NCBI GenBank assembly: GCA_023955225.1
Contig: JAGSGJ010000006.1
Span: 5,372-69,371 of the forward strand
Origin: Sulfurovum sp.
GTDB lineage: Bacteria > Campylobacterota > Campylobacteria > Campylobacterales > Sulfurovaceae
DNA: 64,000 bases
Direction of reading: 5' to 3'
The translations under genes and the position numbers were made by a program. Below the pieces are notes generated by a model. That model did no database searches, was not told the DNA's origin, and worked only from the letters and a program-made list of their open reading frames with translations. Every line of letters begins with the position of its first letter. Position 1 is the stretch's first letter. Positions 15,821 through 23,208 of this stretch are shown here, in pieces.

Positions 15821-15928
15821 ATGAAAAAGTTCATTTTTGCTTTACTTATAGGCTTGGCTCTCGCTGCCTTTACCGGATGTGCAGGTAGTGGAGAGGCAAT
15901 TGATAGAACTGGGATGCATTGCGAATAA
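15821..15928 (+). CDS. 35-residue lipoprotein
   Basis: A very small gene with a strong AAGGAGAT ribosome-binding site, an ATG at 15821 and a typical lipoprotein signal ending in FTGC (Cys20). Only 15 residues follow the lipidated Cys, with one Cys near the end (MHCE). Its signal peptide closely resembles that of the next gene, which suggests duplication. It is the first gene of the Cys-rich peptide cluster. Function unknown; it may be a decayed or minimal relative of the next gene. Confidence 0.65.
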   Translation: MKKFIFALLIGLALAAFTGCAGSGEAIDRTGMHCE

Positions 15929-15954
15929 TTGATAAAAACAACAAAGGACAACGG

Positions 15955-16155
15955 ATGAAAAAATTACTATTTACAGTACTACTTGGATTGGCAATGCTCG
16001 CACTTACAGGATGCGGGGAGGATGAAAAGCCAGAAACGCCTGCTATGAAATGCGAAGCTGGAAAATGTGGTACTGCTATGGAAAAAACCGCAGTACCCCC
16101 AACAAAACCAACTGATGATGCTAAATGTGGTGAAGGAAAATGTGGCGACAAATAG
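15955..16155 (+). CDS. Cys-rich lipoprotein with EGKCG-type motifs (HvfA/bufferin-like)
   Basis: A 66-residue predicted lipoprotein. The lipobox is LTGC; the mature part is short, hydrophilic and carries the motif pairs KCEAGKCG and KCGEGKCGDK. EGKCG repeats mark HvfA-type precursor peptides, in which an MNIO (DUF692) enzyme turns the Cys into copper-binding groups; that knowledge comes from the family, not from this sequence. Lipid anchoring would hold such a peptide at the membrane. The start at 15955 is chosen because it opens the signal peptide and follows AAAGGA. Next gene: DoxX, 130 bases downstream. Confidence 0.8.
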   Translation: MKKLLFTVLLGLAMLALTGCGEDEKPETPAMKCEAGKCGTAMEKTAVPPTKPTDDAKCGEGKCGDK

Positions 16156-16164
16156 CCTTTTCCT

Positions 16165-16201
16165 TCCTCTTCTATTTTTGAAGAGGAGGTTCTTCCTCTT
16201 C
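16165..16201 (+). promoter_or_regulatory. three-arm alternative hairpin (terminator or attenuator)
   Basis: Three 8-base arms lie in a row just after the lipoprotein stop: TCCTCTTC (16165-16172), GAAGAGGA (16180-16187) and TCCTCTTC again (16194-16201). The middle arm can pair perfectly with either neighbour, so two mutually exclusive hairpins are possible. The second is followed by TTCTTTC. It separates the lipoprotein gene from the DoxX gene and could be a terminator or a switch. Confidence 0.5.
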
Positions 16202-16285
16202 TTCTTTCAATACACACACAGTACACATCTTTCATACTATACTTACCCCGTAACAACAAACATATTGTCTATAAAGGAGTTACAA

Positions 16286-16723
16286 ATGCTAAAAAATATC
16301 TATCCTATCACCAGAAATATATTAAGTAAAGGAGAAGACATTGCTTTACTTTTCGCCAGACTTACACTTGCCTATGGGTTTTACGAACCTGCGATGCAAA
16401 AATGGTCAGATATCTCTAGTGTTGCCAGCTGGTTTGGTACCATAGGGATTCCTTTCCCTACTTTAAATGCTTATCTGGTGGCCAGTACGGAACTGTTGGG
16501 TGTTCTGCTATTGACATTGGGTCTTTTTACAAGACTTATCTCACTTCCACTTATAGTGATTATGATTGTTGCCATTACTACCGTACATTTAACACATGGC
16601 TTTTCTGCAGGTGATAATGGATTTGAAATTCCTTTATATTACATGCTATTTTTAGCGATATTTGCTTCATTTGGAGCCGGAAAATTTAGTTTAGACCACC
16701 TTCTCTTTGGTGAGGAACAATAA
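16286..16723 (+). CDS. DoxX family membrane protein (HvfD/BufD-like)
   Basis: A 145-residue inner-membrane protein with four predicted helices and the DoxX opening (LFARLTLAYGFYEPAMQKW). It starts at 16286 behind AAAGGAG. It sits between two genes for Cys-rich EGKCG-type peptides, the same setting in which DoxX proteins (HvfD, BufD) occur in copper-peptide operons; no MNIO or DUF2063 gene is adjacent here. The frame is open further upstream, but that part overlaps the previous gene and lacks coding signals. Confidence 0.85.
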   Translation: MLKNIYPITRNILSKGEDIALLFARLTLAYGFYEPAMQKWSDISSVASWFGTIGIPFPTLNAYLVASTELLGVLLLTLGLFTRLISLPLIVIMIVAITTVHLTHGFSAGDNGFEIPLYYMLFLAIFASFGAGKFSLDHLLFGEEQ

Positions 16724-16739
16724 CAAAAAAGGAAACACG

Positions 16740-17009
16740 ATGAAAAAATTACTGATATTACTTGGAGCACTGGCACTTACATTTACACTTGCAACAGCAG
16801 AGGGTAAATGTGGTAAATGTGACAGCAGTAAAAAAATTGAAAAGAAATGTGATAGCGGCAAATGTGACAGCAGTAAAAAAGCTGAAAAAAAATGTGACAA
16901 TGGGAAATGTGATAGTGATAAAAAAGCTGAAAAATGCTCTGCGAACAAAGACACTAAAAAAGAGGCACCCGCGAAAGGTAAATGTGGTAAAGGTAAATGT
17001 GGAGAATAA
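16740..17009 (+). CDS. exported Cys-rich peptide with EGKCG/GKCD repeats (HvfA-like)
   Basis: An 89-residue protein: a Sec signal peptide (about 20 residues, no lipobox) followed by a Lys/Cys-rich mature part. It opens with EGKCGKCDSSKK, runs through two near-identical units of the form KKCDxGKCDSxKKAEK, and ends with KGKCGKGKCGE. All Cys sit in GKC or KKC contexts, which suits metal binding or post-translational modification. It begins 16 bases after the DoxX gene behind AAAAAAGGAA, so the two are co-transcribed. The likeness to HvfA-type precursors is by motif; the modifying enzyme is not in the window. Confidence 0.82.
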   Translation: MKKLLILLGALALTFTLATAEGKCGKCDSSKKIEKKCDSGKCDSSKKAEKKCDNGKCDSDKKAEKCSANKDTKKEAPAKGKCGKGKCGE

Positions 17010-17031
17010 TCTACACATAACACTTCTTTTT

Positions 17032-17065
17032 TAAATCTCCTCTATCTCAGGATATGGGAGATTTA
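17032..17065 (+). terminator. hairpin after the Cys-rich peptide gene
   Basis: A perfect 9-bp stem (TAAATCTCC / GGAGATTTA) with a 16-base loop, followed by the T-rich CCTTTCTTT. It probably ends the Cys-rich peptide operon before the next lipoprotein gene. Confidence 0.45.
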
Positions 17066-17119
17066 CCTTTCTTTGATAAATCATTGTATAATGTATCTAT
17101 CAATTCAAAAAGGATACTT

Positions 17120-17602
17120 ATGCGATACTTACTTATAAGTCTCATACTATTACTCTCTTTTACCGGCTGTGAAGATAAAGAACAGCAAGCTAAGCATGAT
17201 GCCAAAATAGCACAACAAGCTAGAGCGGAGCTACTTACTGAGCTAGAGGCAAAAAAAGACCTCCAAGACAAAAACACTTCAAAATTGAACAATATGGGTA
17301 TCAACATGGAAGATGGAACCATCACCATAGATACAAATAAGACTAAAGTTTTTTTTAGAGACTTGAACAAAAAAATGGGGGAACAAATGAAAAAACTCTC
17401 TGATGATTTGGGAAAAGGGGTTGTTGAAACAAAAGAAGCAGGCATTGAGATCAATGAGCAGCATATCCATATCGACCTCAATAAAACCCAAGATCTACTG
17501 ATAGACTGGGGAAAGAAAATACAAGTTTTTGTGCAAGAGTTTGATGAGATAGCAAACACGTTAGAGATCAATAGTACAAACACTACAAATAAAGGAATAT
17601 AA
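17120..17602 (+). CDS. lipoprotein with coiled-coil region
   Basis: A 160-residue predicted lipoprotein: signal peptide with lipobox FTGC, then a long charged helical part rich in Lys, Glu, Gln and Ala likely to form a coiled coil. Family not recognised. The chosen ATG (17120) follows AAGGATAC and opens the signal peptide; the frame extends further upstream without a signal. Its stop overlaps the ATG of the FTR-rhodanese gene by one base, so the two are translationally coupled. Confidence 0.78.
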   Translation: MRYLLISLILLLSFTGCEDKEQQAKHDAKIAQQARAELLTELEAKKDLQDKNTSKLNNMGINMEDGTITIDTNKTKVFFRDLNKKMGEQMKKLSDDLGKGVVETKEAGIEINEQHIHIDLNKTQDLLIDWGKKIQVFVQEFDEIANTLEINSTNTTNKGI

Positions 17603-18342
17603 TGCAACCAATAGATATGAACTCAGATGAATTTCAAGCTGAACTGGAAAAAACATGGACCTTTGTAGACAAAGTGAATAACCAATTTGGTTTTGTTCTC
17701 AACCCAAATGAAGAAGTCAACGAAGGTGTGGCCATGGGTCTTGCACGGAACAAGATCATCTATGGTAAGAGATTTTGTCCTTGTTTCATGGTTATAGGAG
17801 AAACAAAAGAGGAACAAAAAGCAGCAGATAACCGTGTCTGTCCATGTACACCTGCTTTAGAAAAAGAGATCCCAGAAGATGGTACCTGTCACTGTGGTAT
17901 CTTCTGTACCCCAGAGTATGCAAAAGCACAAGCCCAACACGATGAGATAGAAGAAGTATTACATCAACACTCTGGAGGTCTTACAAAAGAGCAGGCAGAG
18001 ATCCTTCTTAAAGAGGAACAGCTTGACGGAGATGAACTTGAAGCCCTCATAGAAGCCAAAAACCTAGGGATGATCAATTTTACCCTTGTTGACACAAGAG
18101 AATTCATGGAGTTCCAAATGGGTCACATCGTAGGGACAGACGTACTTGTCCCTACATCACAATTTTACGCAAAAGTAGAAGCAGAACTTTCAGGCAAAAA
18201 GGCAGAACCGATCATCCTATACTGTCACTCAGGAAGCCGAAGCTACCAGGTACAACACGCCATGAAAGGCCTAGGATTCGAACACGTATGTAACCTCAGA
18301 CCAGGAATCATCGGCTTTTCCGGAGAAACACAAAGAGGCTAA
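17602..18342 (+). CDS. ferredoxin-thioredoxin reductase catalytic chain fused to rhodanese
   Basis: A 246-residue protein. The N-terminal half (about 10-110) matches the catalytic beta chain of ferredoxin-thioredoxin reductase, with the three Cys groups CPC, CPC and CHC that bind the 4Fe-4S cluster and form the redox disulfide. The C-terminal half (about 130-245) is a rhodanese domain with the active-site loop CHSGSRS. The fusion suggests passing of reducing power to, or sulfur from, a persulfide carrier. No partner alpha chain is seen nearby. It follows the coiled-coil lipoprotein gene directly. Confidence 0.9.
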   Translation: MQPIDMNSDEFQAELEKTWTFVDKVNNQFGFVLNPNEEVNEGVAMGLARNKIIYGKRFCPCFMVIGETKEEQKAADNRVCPCTPALEKEIPEDGTCHCGIFCTPEYAKAQAQHDEIEEVLHQHSGGLTKEQAEILLKEEQLDGDELEALIEAKNLGMINFTLVDTREFMEFQMGHIVGTDVLVPTSQFYAKVEAELSGKKAEPIILYCHSGSRSYQVQHAMKGLGFEHVCNLRPGIIGFSGETQRG

Positions 18343-18361
18343 ATTCCTCCAATATCCTCTA

Positions 18362-18387
18362 GAACTTCCTAAAATAAAAGGAAGTTC
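18362..18387. terminator. hairpin after the FTR-rhodanese gene
   Basis: A perfect 9-bp stem GAACTTCCT / AGGAAGTTC with loop AAAATAAA, 19 bases past the stop codon. It lacks a good T-run. The rest of the 270-base gap holds a T-rich/A-rich inverted stretch (about 18448-18510) and the rplT terminator. Confidence 0.45.
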
Positions 18388-18564
18388 AATCCCCTCCAAA
18401 CAAACTTATATACAAAATTACATTTATTAGCCCACGACAGTTCTTTACGTTTTTTTCTTTTTGGTTACTTCTTTCTTTTTTTGTCGTAGTACAAAAAAGA
18501 AAAAGTGACAGAGAAAACTCAAGCCAATTCAATTTGACAATAAAAATAATTTAGGGGAATATTT

Positions 18565-18594
18565 AAAAAGGGGATGAGGAGCCGAAACTCCTCA
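18565..18594 (-). terminator. intrinsic terminator of rplT
   Basis: On the minus strand a 7-bp stem TGAGGAG / CTCCTCA is followed by TCCCCTTTTT, 19 bases past the rplT stop codon. Confidence 0.65.
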
Positions 18595-18612
18595 AGAAAT
18601 AATCAACAAAGA

Positions 18613-18969
18613 TTACTTAGCAATTGCTGCTTTAGAAGCATCAGCTACTTTTGTAAAACTTTCAGGAGCATTCATTGCCATATCAGCAAGAATTTTTCTG
18701 TCAAGTTCGATGTTTGCAAGCTTAAGACCATGCATGAATGTTGAATAGTTCAATCCATTCAATCTTGCAGCTGCATTGATACGAACGATCCAGAGTCTTC
18801 TGAAATCTCTCTTTTTTTGTCTTCTATCTCTGTAAGCATATACTAATGAACGCTCAAGTTGTTCTTTCGCTTTTCTGAAGTGTTTTCTTCTACCGCTATA
18901 GAACCCTCTAGCTTGTTTTAATAGTCTTTTGTGTCTTCTAGTTCTTACGACACCTGTTTTTACTCTCAT
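18613..18969 (-). CDS. rplT: 50S ribosomal protein L20
   Basis: A 118-residue basic protein of normal length for L20, starting MRVKTGVVRTRRHKR and with the usual GLNYSTFMHGL stretch. It binds 23S rRNA early in large-subunit assembly. It lies 157 bases downstream of rpmI on the same strand; that gap holds a partial copy of the leader repeat in the opposite direction. Confidence 0.98.
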   Translation of the reverse strand: MRVKTGVVRTRRHKRLLKQARGFYSGRRKHFRKAKEQLERSLVYAYRDRRQKKRDFRRLWIVRINAAARLNGLNYSTFMHGLKLANIELDRKILADMAMNAPESFTKVADASKAAIAK

Positions 18970-19014
18970 GGTTATCCTTTACCTTATACTTGTGCTACAA
19001 CTCTCAACAAACAA

Positions 19015-19050
19015 ATGCGACTGGTCGCATGAGCCAACTGCTGAAGTTAT
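19015..19050 (+). repeat. leader repeat family, partial copy between rpmI and rplT
   Basis: Carries the 5' hairpin (ATGCGAC / GTCGCAT) and the conserved block TGAGCCAACTGCTGAAG of the repeat family, but not the second hairpin. It points opposite to the two ribosomal protein genes around it. Confidence 0.6.
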
Positions 19051-19126
19051 GCTATAGTAGGTGTCAAACATTCTCTCTGTTTGAACTTGCCCCTAATCGG
19101 GGGATTATAAATGTAACTAAGGTAAC

Positions 19127-19318
19127 TTAGTTAATCATCTCTTTAATTTTTTTAGCATCTGCGCCATCTACATATTTAGGACTTTTCATACTTCTATGGT
19201 GACCACCGTCAACCTTAGAAAGAATGTGGCTTCTATATGCCGTTCCTCTTTTGATTTTGCCGCTTTTTTTAACTTTAAAACGCTTAACAGCGCCTTTTAC
19301 ACTTTTCATTTTTGGCAT
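19127..19318 (-). CDS. rpmI: 50S ribosomal protein L35
   Basis: A 63-residue basic protein with the L35 signature (MPKMKSVKGAVKRFK, then RGTAYRSHIL). The start at 19318 is chosen because the family begins MPKMK and AAAGGGAG lies a few bases upstream; an upstream extension to 19360 runs into the leader repeat and is rejected. It precedes rplT; infC is not directly upstream as in many bacteria but lies 3.3 kb away beyond mutS7. Confidence 0.96.
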   Translation of the reverse strand: MPKMKSVKGAVKRFKVKKSGKIKRGTAYRSHILSKVDGGHHRSMKSPKYVDGADAKKIKEMIN

Positions 19319-19327
19319 ATGCTTACT

Positions 19328-19423
19328 CCCTTTGTTTATTATAGAACGCTTTTTGAGCAAAGCCCAAAAAACTACGCTAACGCTGAGTTTGCTTCAACAG
19401 TAAACTCAAACGACCAGTCGTTT
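19328..19423 (-). repeat. leader repeat family, copy B (before rpmI)
   Basis: A 96-base copy read on the minus strand: 5' hairpin AAACGAC / GTCGTTT, the block TGAGTTTACTGTTGAAG, a second hairpin TTTTTGGGC / GCTCAAAAA, then CGTTCTATAATAAACAAAGGG. The final AAAGGG is part of the rpmI ribosome-binding site. Confidence 0.7.
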
Positions 19424-19558
19424 TTTTCTATTTGATTTTCACTACAGCCAAGTAGTAGAAAATGGGACGGTATTATACCCAAAATATCTAAAAGATTTAT
19501 AAATCTCTTCTATGCCGATATCTCTAACCCTATTTGTGCTAAAATCTATCTATTAAAA

Positions 19559-22504
19559 ATGAGGGTAAGCCTAGTGGATAAAGTGACCGAAATACTTTCT
19601 CAAAAAAAGAAACTTTTAACAGAGGTTTATTTTGATTTACAAGTGTATTTTGAAGAAAAATATGGAAAAGATGCGCTGGTTTTAATGGAAATTGGGACTT
19701 TTTTTGAAGTCTATGAAGTAAATAACGATGCACTAAAAGTAGGTAAAGCCAAAGAGATCGCTGAACTGCTTAACATCCAACTTACCCGTAAAAGCAAAGC
19801 CGTGTTGGAGAACTCGGTTTCCAATCCTCTTCTTGCAGGAGTCCCCGCTGTCTCTTTAGACCGCTATCTCTCCAGACTCATCTCTACCAAAAAATATACG
19901 ATCATCGTCGTCAAGCAAAAAGGAGAGATGCCAAATATCAAACGTTATGTATCAAACATCATCTCTCCGGGTACCAACTTTGAGTACCTAAGCGAACCCT
20001 CTGAAAACAACATCGTTTCTCTGCTCATAGATGAAAATGCCGGTATCTTCTCTGTGGGCTATGCTGCTATAGATGTGAGTACGGGTAAAACCATCTGTAA
20101 TGAGATACACTCCACCAGAGATGACAAAACGTATGCGCTGGATGAAGCTTTCAACCTTTTACAGACCTATACCACTTCAGAAGTTATCATCACACTTGAC
20201 AGTAAAGAGATAGACAAAGATTGGATCGTGCACTATTTGGAACTCGAATCACTGCACTACTCAGTCAACACAAAACGCTTTAAAATACAATTTCAAAACG
20301 AACTCTTTACCCGTGTCTTCAACATCAACTCTTTTCTTTCCAGCATTGAGTTTTTAGACCTTGAGAGACACCCTTATACTACAGAGTCTTTGGCTGTATT
20401 GATCGACTTCATTATAGAACATGATGAGAGTATCATAGAGAAGATGAACAAGCCGCAGTTCCTGGGGAGTAACCGTTATATGTACATCGGTAACAATGCC
20501 ATGGAGCAACTTTCAGTTATCTCTCGTGACCCTTCTGACATTACACTGCTTGACCTGATAGACAAAACGTCTACTGCTTTTGGAAAACGTCTTCTTAAAG
20601 AGCGACTGCTCAACCCTATATGCGATAAAGAGTTACTTGAAAAACGTTACAACCTCACAGAACTGTTACTGCCTAGCATTAATCGTTTTGAAACTCATTT
20701 GAAGCAGATCTATGACCTTGAGCGTATTACACGACGTATAAAACTACGTAAACTGCACCCTGTAGAGCTTACGTATATCTCTATGTCTCTAGAAGCGATT
20801 CTGAAACTTCTTGAAGATGCGCAAAGCAATGGTCTTGAGATAGATGACAATCTGTATGATGAAACACAAGAGATGCTTAAAGTCTTAAATGATACTTTTG
20901 AGTTAGATGTCTGTGCCAGGTTTCGCATAGAACAGATCAATGACAACCTTTTTAAAGATGGTATCTACCCTGCTATTGACAGCATTGTCAAGATACAGAA
21001 AAAAGAAGTGAACAAAATGGAAGATGTGGCCACTCATATTGAGTCACTCTTTGAAAAGGACAAACTCTTTTCAGGTACGGCCAAATATGCTACTGTTAGT
21101 TATTTGGAAAGCGAGGGGTACTTTCTCAACCTTACAAAGAACCGCTTTACTCTTATAGAAAAGTCTCTCAAAGACTCTTTTGTCACCATTGACAACGAGC
21201 ATCACTTTTTTAAAGATTTTCACTACAAGTACTTAAAAAATGCTGTCAAAGTACAGGCTCCTCTCTTTGAAGAGATCACGAGAAACTACGAAACATCCCA
21301 GATCAAACTTGTCTCACTCGTCAAACAACGCTACATAGAGAGTCTTGATCTACTTGAAAACAGGTTTTCATTACTTCTTGACAAACTCATCGTCTTTATA
21401 GCGAACATAGATGTGGCTATTTCCAATGCCAAATGTACCAAAACGATGAACCTATCCCGTCCGATTCTAGAAGAGGGTAATTTCTATGAAGCGACTGCAC
21501 TGCGCCATCCCATTATAGAATCTAATGATGAGAGAGGTATCTATGTTCCTAATGATGTTTTTTTAGGAGCGAACAATGGTACAACACATAATCACATTAC
21601 CCTCAATGCCAGTGATGGGGAAGATGTCTTAGGTACACTGTTGTATGGTATCAACTCTTCAGGAAAATCCTCATTGATGAAAAGTATAGGGATTTCAGTC
21701 GTACTTGCACAGGCTGGTTTTTTTGTACCTGCAGTGGAACTTCGTTTTGGACTCTATGACAAACTCTTTACACGTATCGTTTCACAAGACAACCTTTACA
21801 AAGGGCTGTCAACCTTTGCAGTTGAAATGATGGAGCTCAAAAACATCTTTAACCGTGCAGATGAACGCTCTTTGGTCTTGGGTGACGAGATAAGCCAAGG
21901 GACAGAAACAGAATCTGCTCTTGCCATCGTTTCAAGTGCTATTTTAAAGCTTATCTCATTGAGATCGACCTTTATCTTTGCTACGCACTTACACCAGCTA
22001 GGAAGCATTCTTCAGCTGCAAAACCTGAAACATCTTATCTTCTTGCATTTGGGTATCAAGTATGATGAAAGTAATGATACCCTCATCTATAACCGTGTAT
22101 TGCAGTTAGGGATGGGAGACAGTCTTTACGGACTGGAATTTGCAAAGTCATTACATATGGACAGTGAATTTCTCCAAATGGCACAAAGCATACGAGAGAA
22201 CCTGAATCATGGTGGCAGTGACATTAAAAAATTACGCAGACAAAAAAGTAGTAAATATAATAAAAACCTTTACCTAAGCAAGTGTGCCCTATGTGAAGAG
22301 AGTGTAGAAGATGTCCATCATATCGCTGAACAGAAGCAGGCAAATCAAGAAGGCCAGATAGACCACTTCCACAAAAACCATAAATACAACCTCATCCCTC
22401 TATGTAAAAAGCATCATAACCTGGTACATGAGGGAAAGATTACTATATCTGGATTTGTGATGACGAGTGAGGGTTTAAAATTGCATTATGAGATTAAGAA
22501 CTAA
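19559..22504 (+). CDS. mutS7: MutS7-type DNA mismatch protein with C-terminal HNH nuclease
   Basis: A 981-residue MutS. The mismatch-recognition domain has the Phe-x-Glu motif in GTFFEVYE; the lever and clamp domains follow; the ATPase has Walker A INSSGKSS (about residue 700) and Walker B VLGDEISQ. The last 90 residues add an HNH-type domain: CALCEE, then DVHHI, then NLIPLCKKHH. That MutS plus HNH layout is the mark of the MutS7 group known from epsilonproteobacteria, octocoral mitochondria and giant viruses. It may both find and cut at mismatches, replacing MutL/MutH. The ATG at 19559 lacks an RBS; a GTG at 19574 behind GAGGGT is an alternative start. Confidence 0.93.
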   Translation: MRVSLVDKVTEILSQKKKLLTEVYFDLQVYFEEKYGKDALVLMEIGTFFEVYEVNNDALKVGKAKEIAELLNIQLTRKSKAVLENSVSNPLLAGVPAVSLDRYLSRLISTKKYTIIVVKQKGEMPNIKRYVSNIISPGTNFEYLSEPSENNIVSLLIDENAGIFSVGYAAIDVSTGKTICNEIHSTRDDKTYALDEAFNLLQTYTTSEVIITLDSKEIDKDWIVHYLELESLHYSVNTKRFKIQFQNELFTRVFNINSFLSSIEFLDLERHPYTTESLAVLIDFIIEHDESIIEKMNKPQFLGSNRYMYIGNNAMEQLSVISRDPSDITLLDLIDKTSTAFGKRLLKERLLNPICDKELLEKRYNLTELLLPSINRFETHLKQIYDLERITRRIKLRKLHPVELTYISMSLEAILKLLEDAQSNGLEIDDNLYDETQEMLKVLNDTFELDVCARFRIEQINDNLFKDGIYPAIDSIVKIQKKEVNKMEDVATHIESLFEKDKLFSGTAKYATVSYLESEGYFLNLTKNRFTLIEKSLKDSFVTIDNEHHFFKDFHYKYLKNAVKVQAPLFEEITRNYETSQIKLVSLVKQRYIESLDLLENRFSLLLDKLIVFIANIDVAISNAKCTKTMNLSRPILEEGNFYEATALRHPIIESNDERGIYVPNDVFLGANNGTTHNHITLNASDGEDVLGTLLYGINSSGKSSLMKSIGISVVLAQAGFFVPAVELRFGLYDKLFTRIVSQDNLYKGLSTFAVEMMELKNIFNRADERSLVLGDEISQGTETESALAIVSSAILKLISLRSTFIFATHLHQLGSILQLQNLKHLIFLHLGIKYDESNDTLIYNRVLQLGMGDSLYGLEFAKSLHMDSEFLQMAQSIRENLNHGGSDIKKLRRQKSSKYNKNLYLSKCALCEESVEDVHHIAEQKQANQEGQIDHFHKNHKYNLIPLCKKHHNLVHEGKITISGFVMTSEGLKLHYEIKN

Positions 22505-22564
22505 AGTTCAGTGCACGTGAGGAACGCAATTCAGAATCGCACAAAGAAGATTAAAATTGAATTA

Positions 22565-22668
22565 AATAGGTTTATAGTGCATGAGATTACGCTGGAGATT
22601 TAAAAGCTGTACTAATGGTACAGCGTTAAATATCCAGCAGAAGGTTAGGTACTATAAACCTATTTTTT
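22565..22668 (+). terminator. long nested hairpin with T-run between mutS7 and infC
   Basis: A perfect 14-bp outer stem (AATAGGTTTATAGT at 22565-22578 with 22651-22664) encloses an inner hairpin (GCTGGA.ATTTAA / TTAAATATCCAGC around GCTGTAC / GGTACAGC), and the outer stem runs into TTTTTT. It would end mutS7 transcription; the right arm overlaps the end of infC, so it could also fold in the infC transcript. It is much larger than a normal terminator. Confidence 0.55.
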
Positions 22669-23208
22669 AAGTGGTGTTACGTACATATTGATGTAACGTC
22701 CCTCTTGCGAAGGTTTACTTTCTAGATTCCCGAGATCTTCAAGCATAGGCCAGACACGATTGAGAACATCTACACCCCATTCAGGGTTTGCCATTTCACG
22801 TCCTCTAAGGAAAACACGAAGTTTTACGTGCTTCCCTTTCTCTAAGAACTCTCTGGCATGTTTTACTTTGTAGTTGATGTCATTTTCAGCGATTTTACAA
22901 GAAAATTTTACTTCTTTAACATCTATGATCTTTTGGTTCTTTCTTGCTTCTTTTTTCTTCTTTTCAAGTTCGTACTTGTGTTTCCCGTAATCCATGATTT
23001 TAGCAACAGGAGGTTTTGCATCCGGGGACATAAGAACAAGGTCTAACCCTTTTTCTTCTGCAATTTTCATCGCTTCATCTTTAGAAATGATTCCAAACTG
23101 TTCGCCATCGTCACCTAATACTCTAAGCTCATTGATTCTAATAGCATCATTCATGATGGTATCATCAGGTTTTTTTCGACCTCTGTTTCTATCGTGTTGT
23201 TTACTCAA
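22660..23208 (-). CDS. infC: translation initiation factor IF-3
   Basis: A 182-residue IF-3 of normal length with the N-domain stretch NDAIRINELRVLG and the C-domain motifs KVKHAREFL and FRGREMANPEWG. It binds the 30S subunit and rejects wrong start codons. The start is a TTG overlapping the thrS stop codon (TTGA overlap), behind AGAAGG; no ATG lies before residue 19. In Escherichia coli infC uses a rare AUU start for autoregulation, and the weak TTG here may serve the same purpose. Confidence 0.96.
   Translation of the reverse strand: MSKQHDRNRGRKKPDDTIMNDAIRINELRVLGDDGEQFGIISKDEAMKIAEEKGLDLVLMSPDAKPPVAKIMDYGKHKYELEKKKKEARKNQKIIDVKEVKFSCKIAENDINYKVKHAREFLEKGKHVKLRVFLRGREMANPEWGVDVLNRVWPMLEDLGNLESKPSQEGRYINMYVTPLKK

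Noticed and set aside
16067..16285. Upstream extension of the DoxX gene
   Set aside because: It overlaps the Cys-rich lipoprotein gene and the hairpin; the ATG at 16286 has a clear RBS and opens the membrane domain.
16740..17009. Metallothionein
   Set aside because: Cys density and spacing (single GKC units with many Lys, signal peptide) differ from known metallothioneins; EGKCG motifs and the DoxX neighbour fit the HvfA type better.
16691..17034. Three long open frames overlapping the Cys-rich peptide gene, on both strands
   Set aside because: They are shadows of a repetitive, biased gene; only one frame has an RBS and signal peptide.
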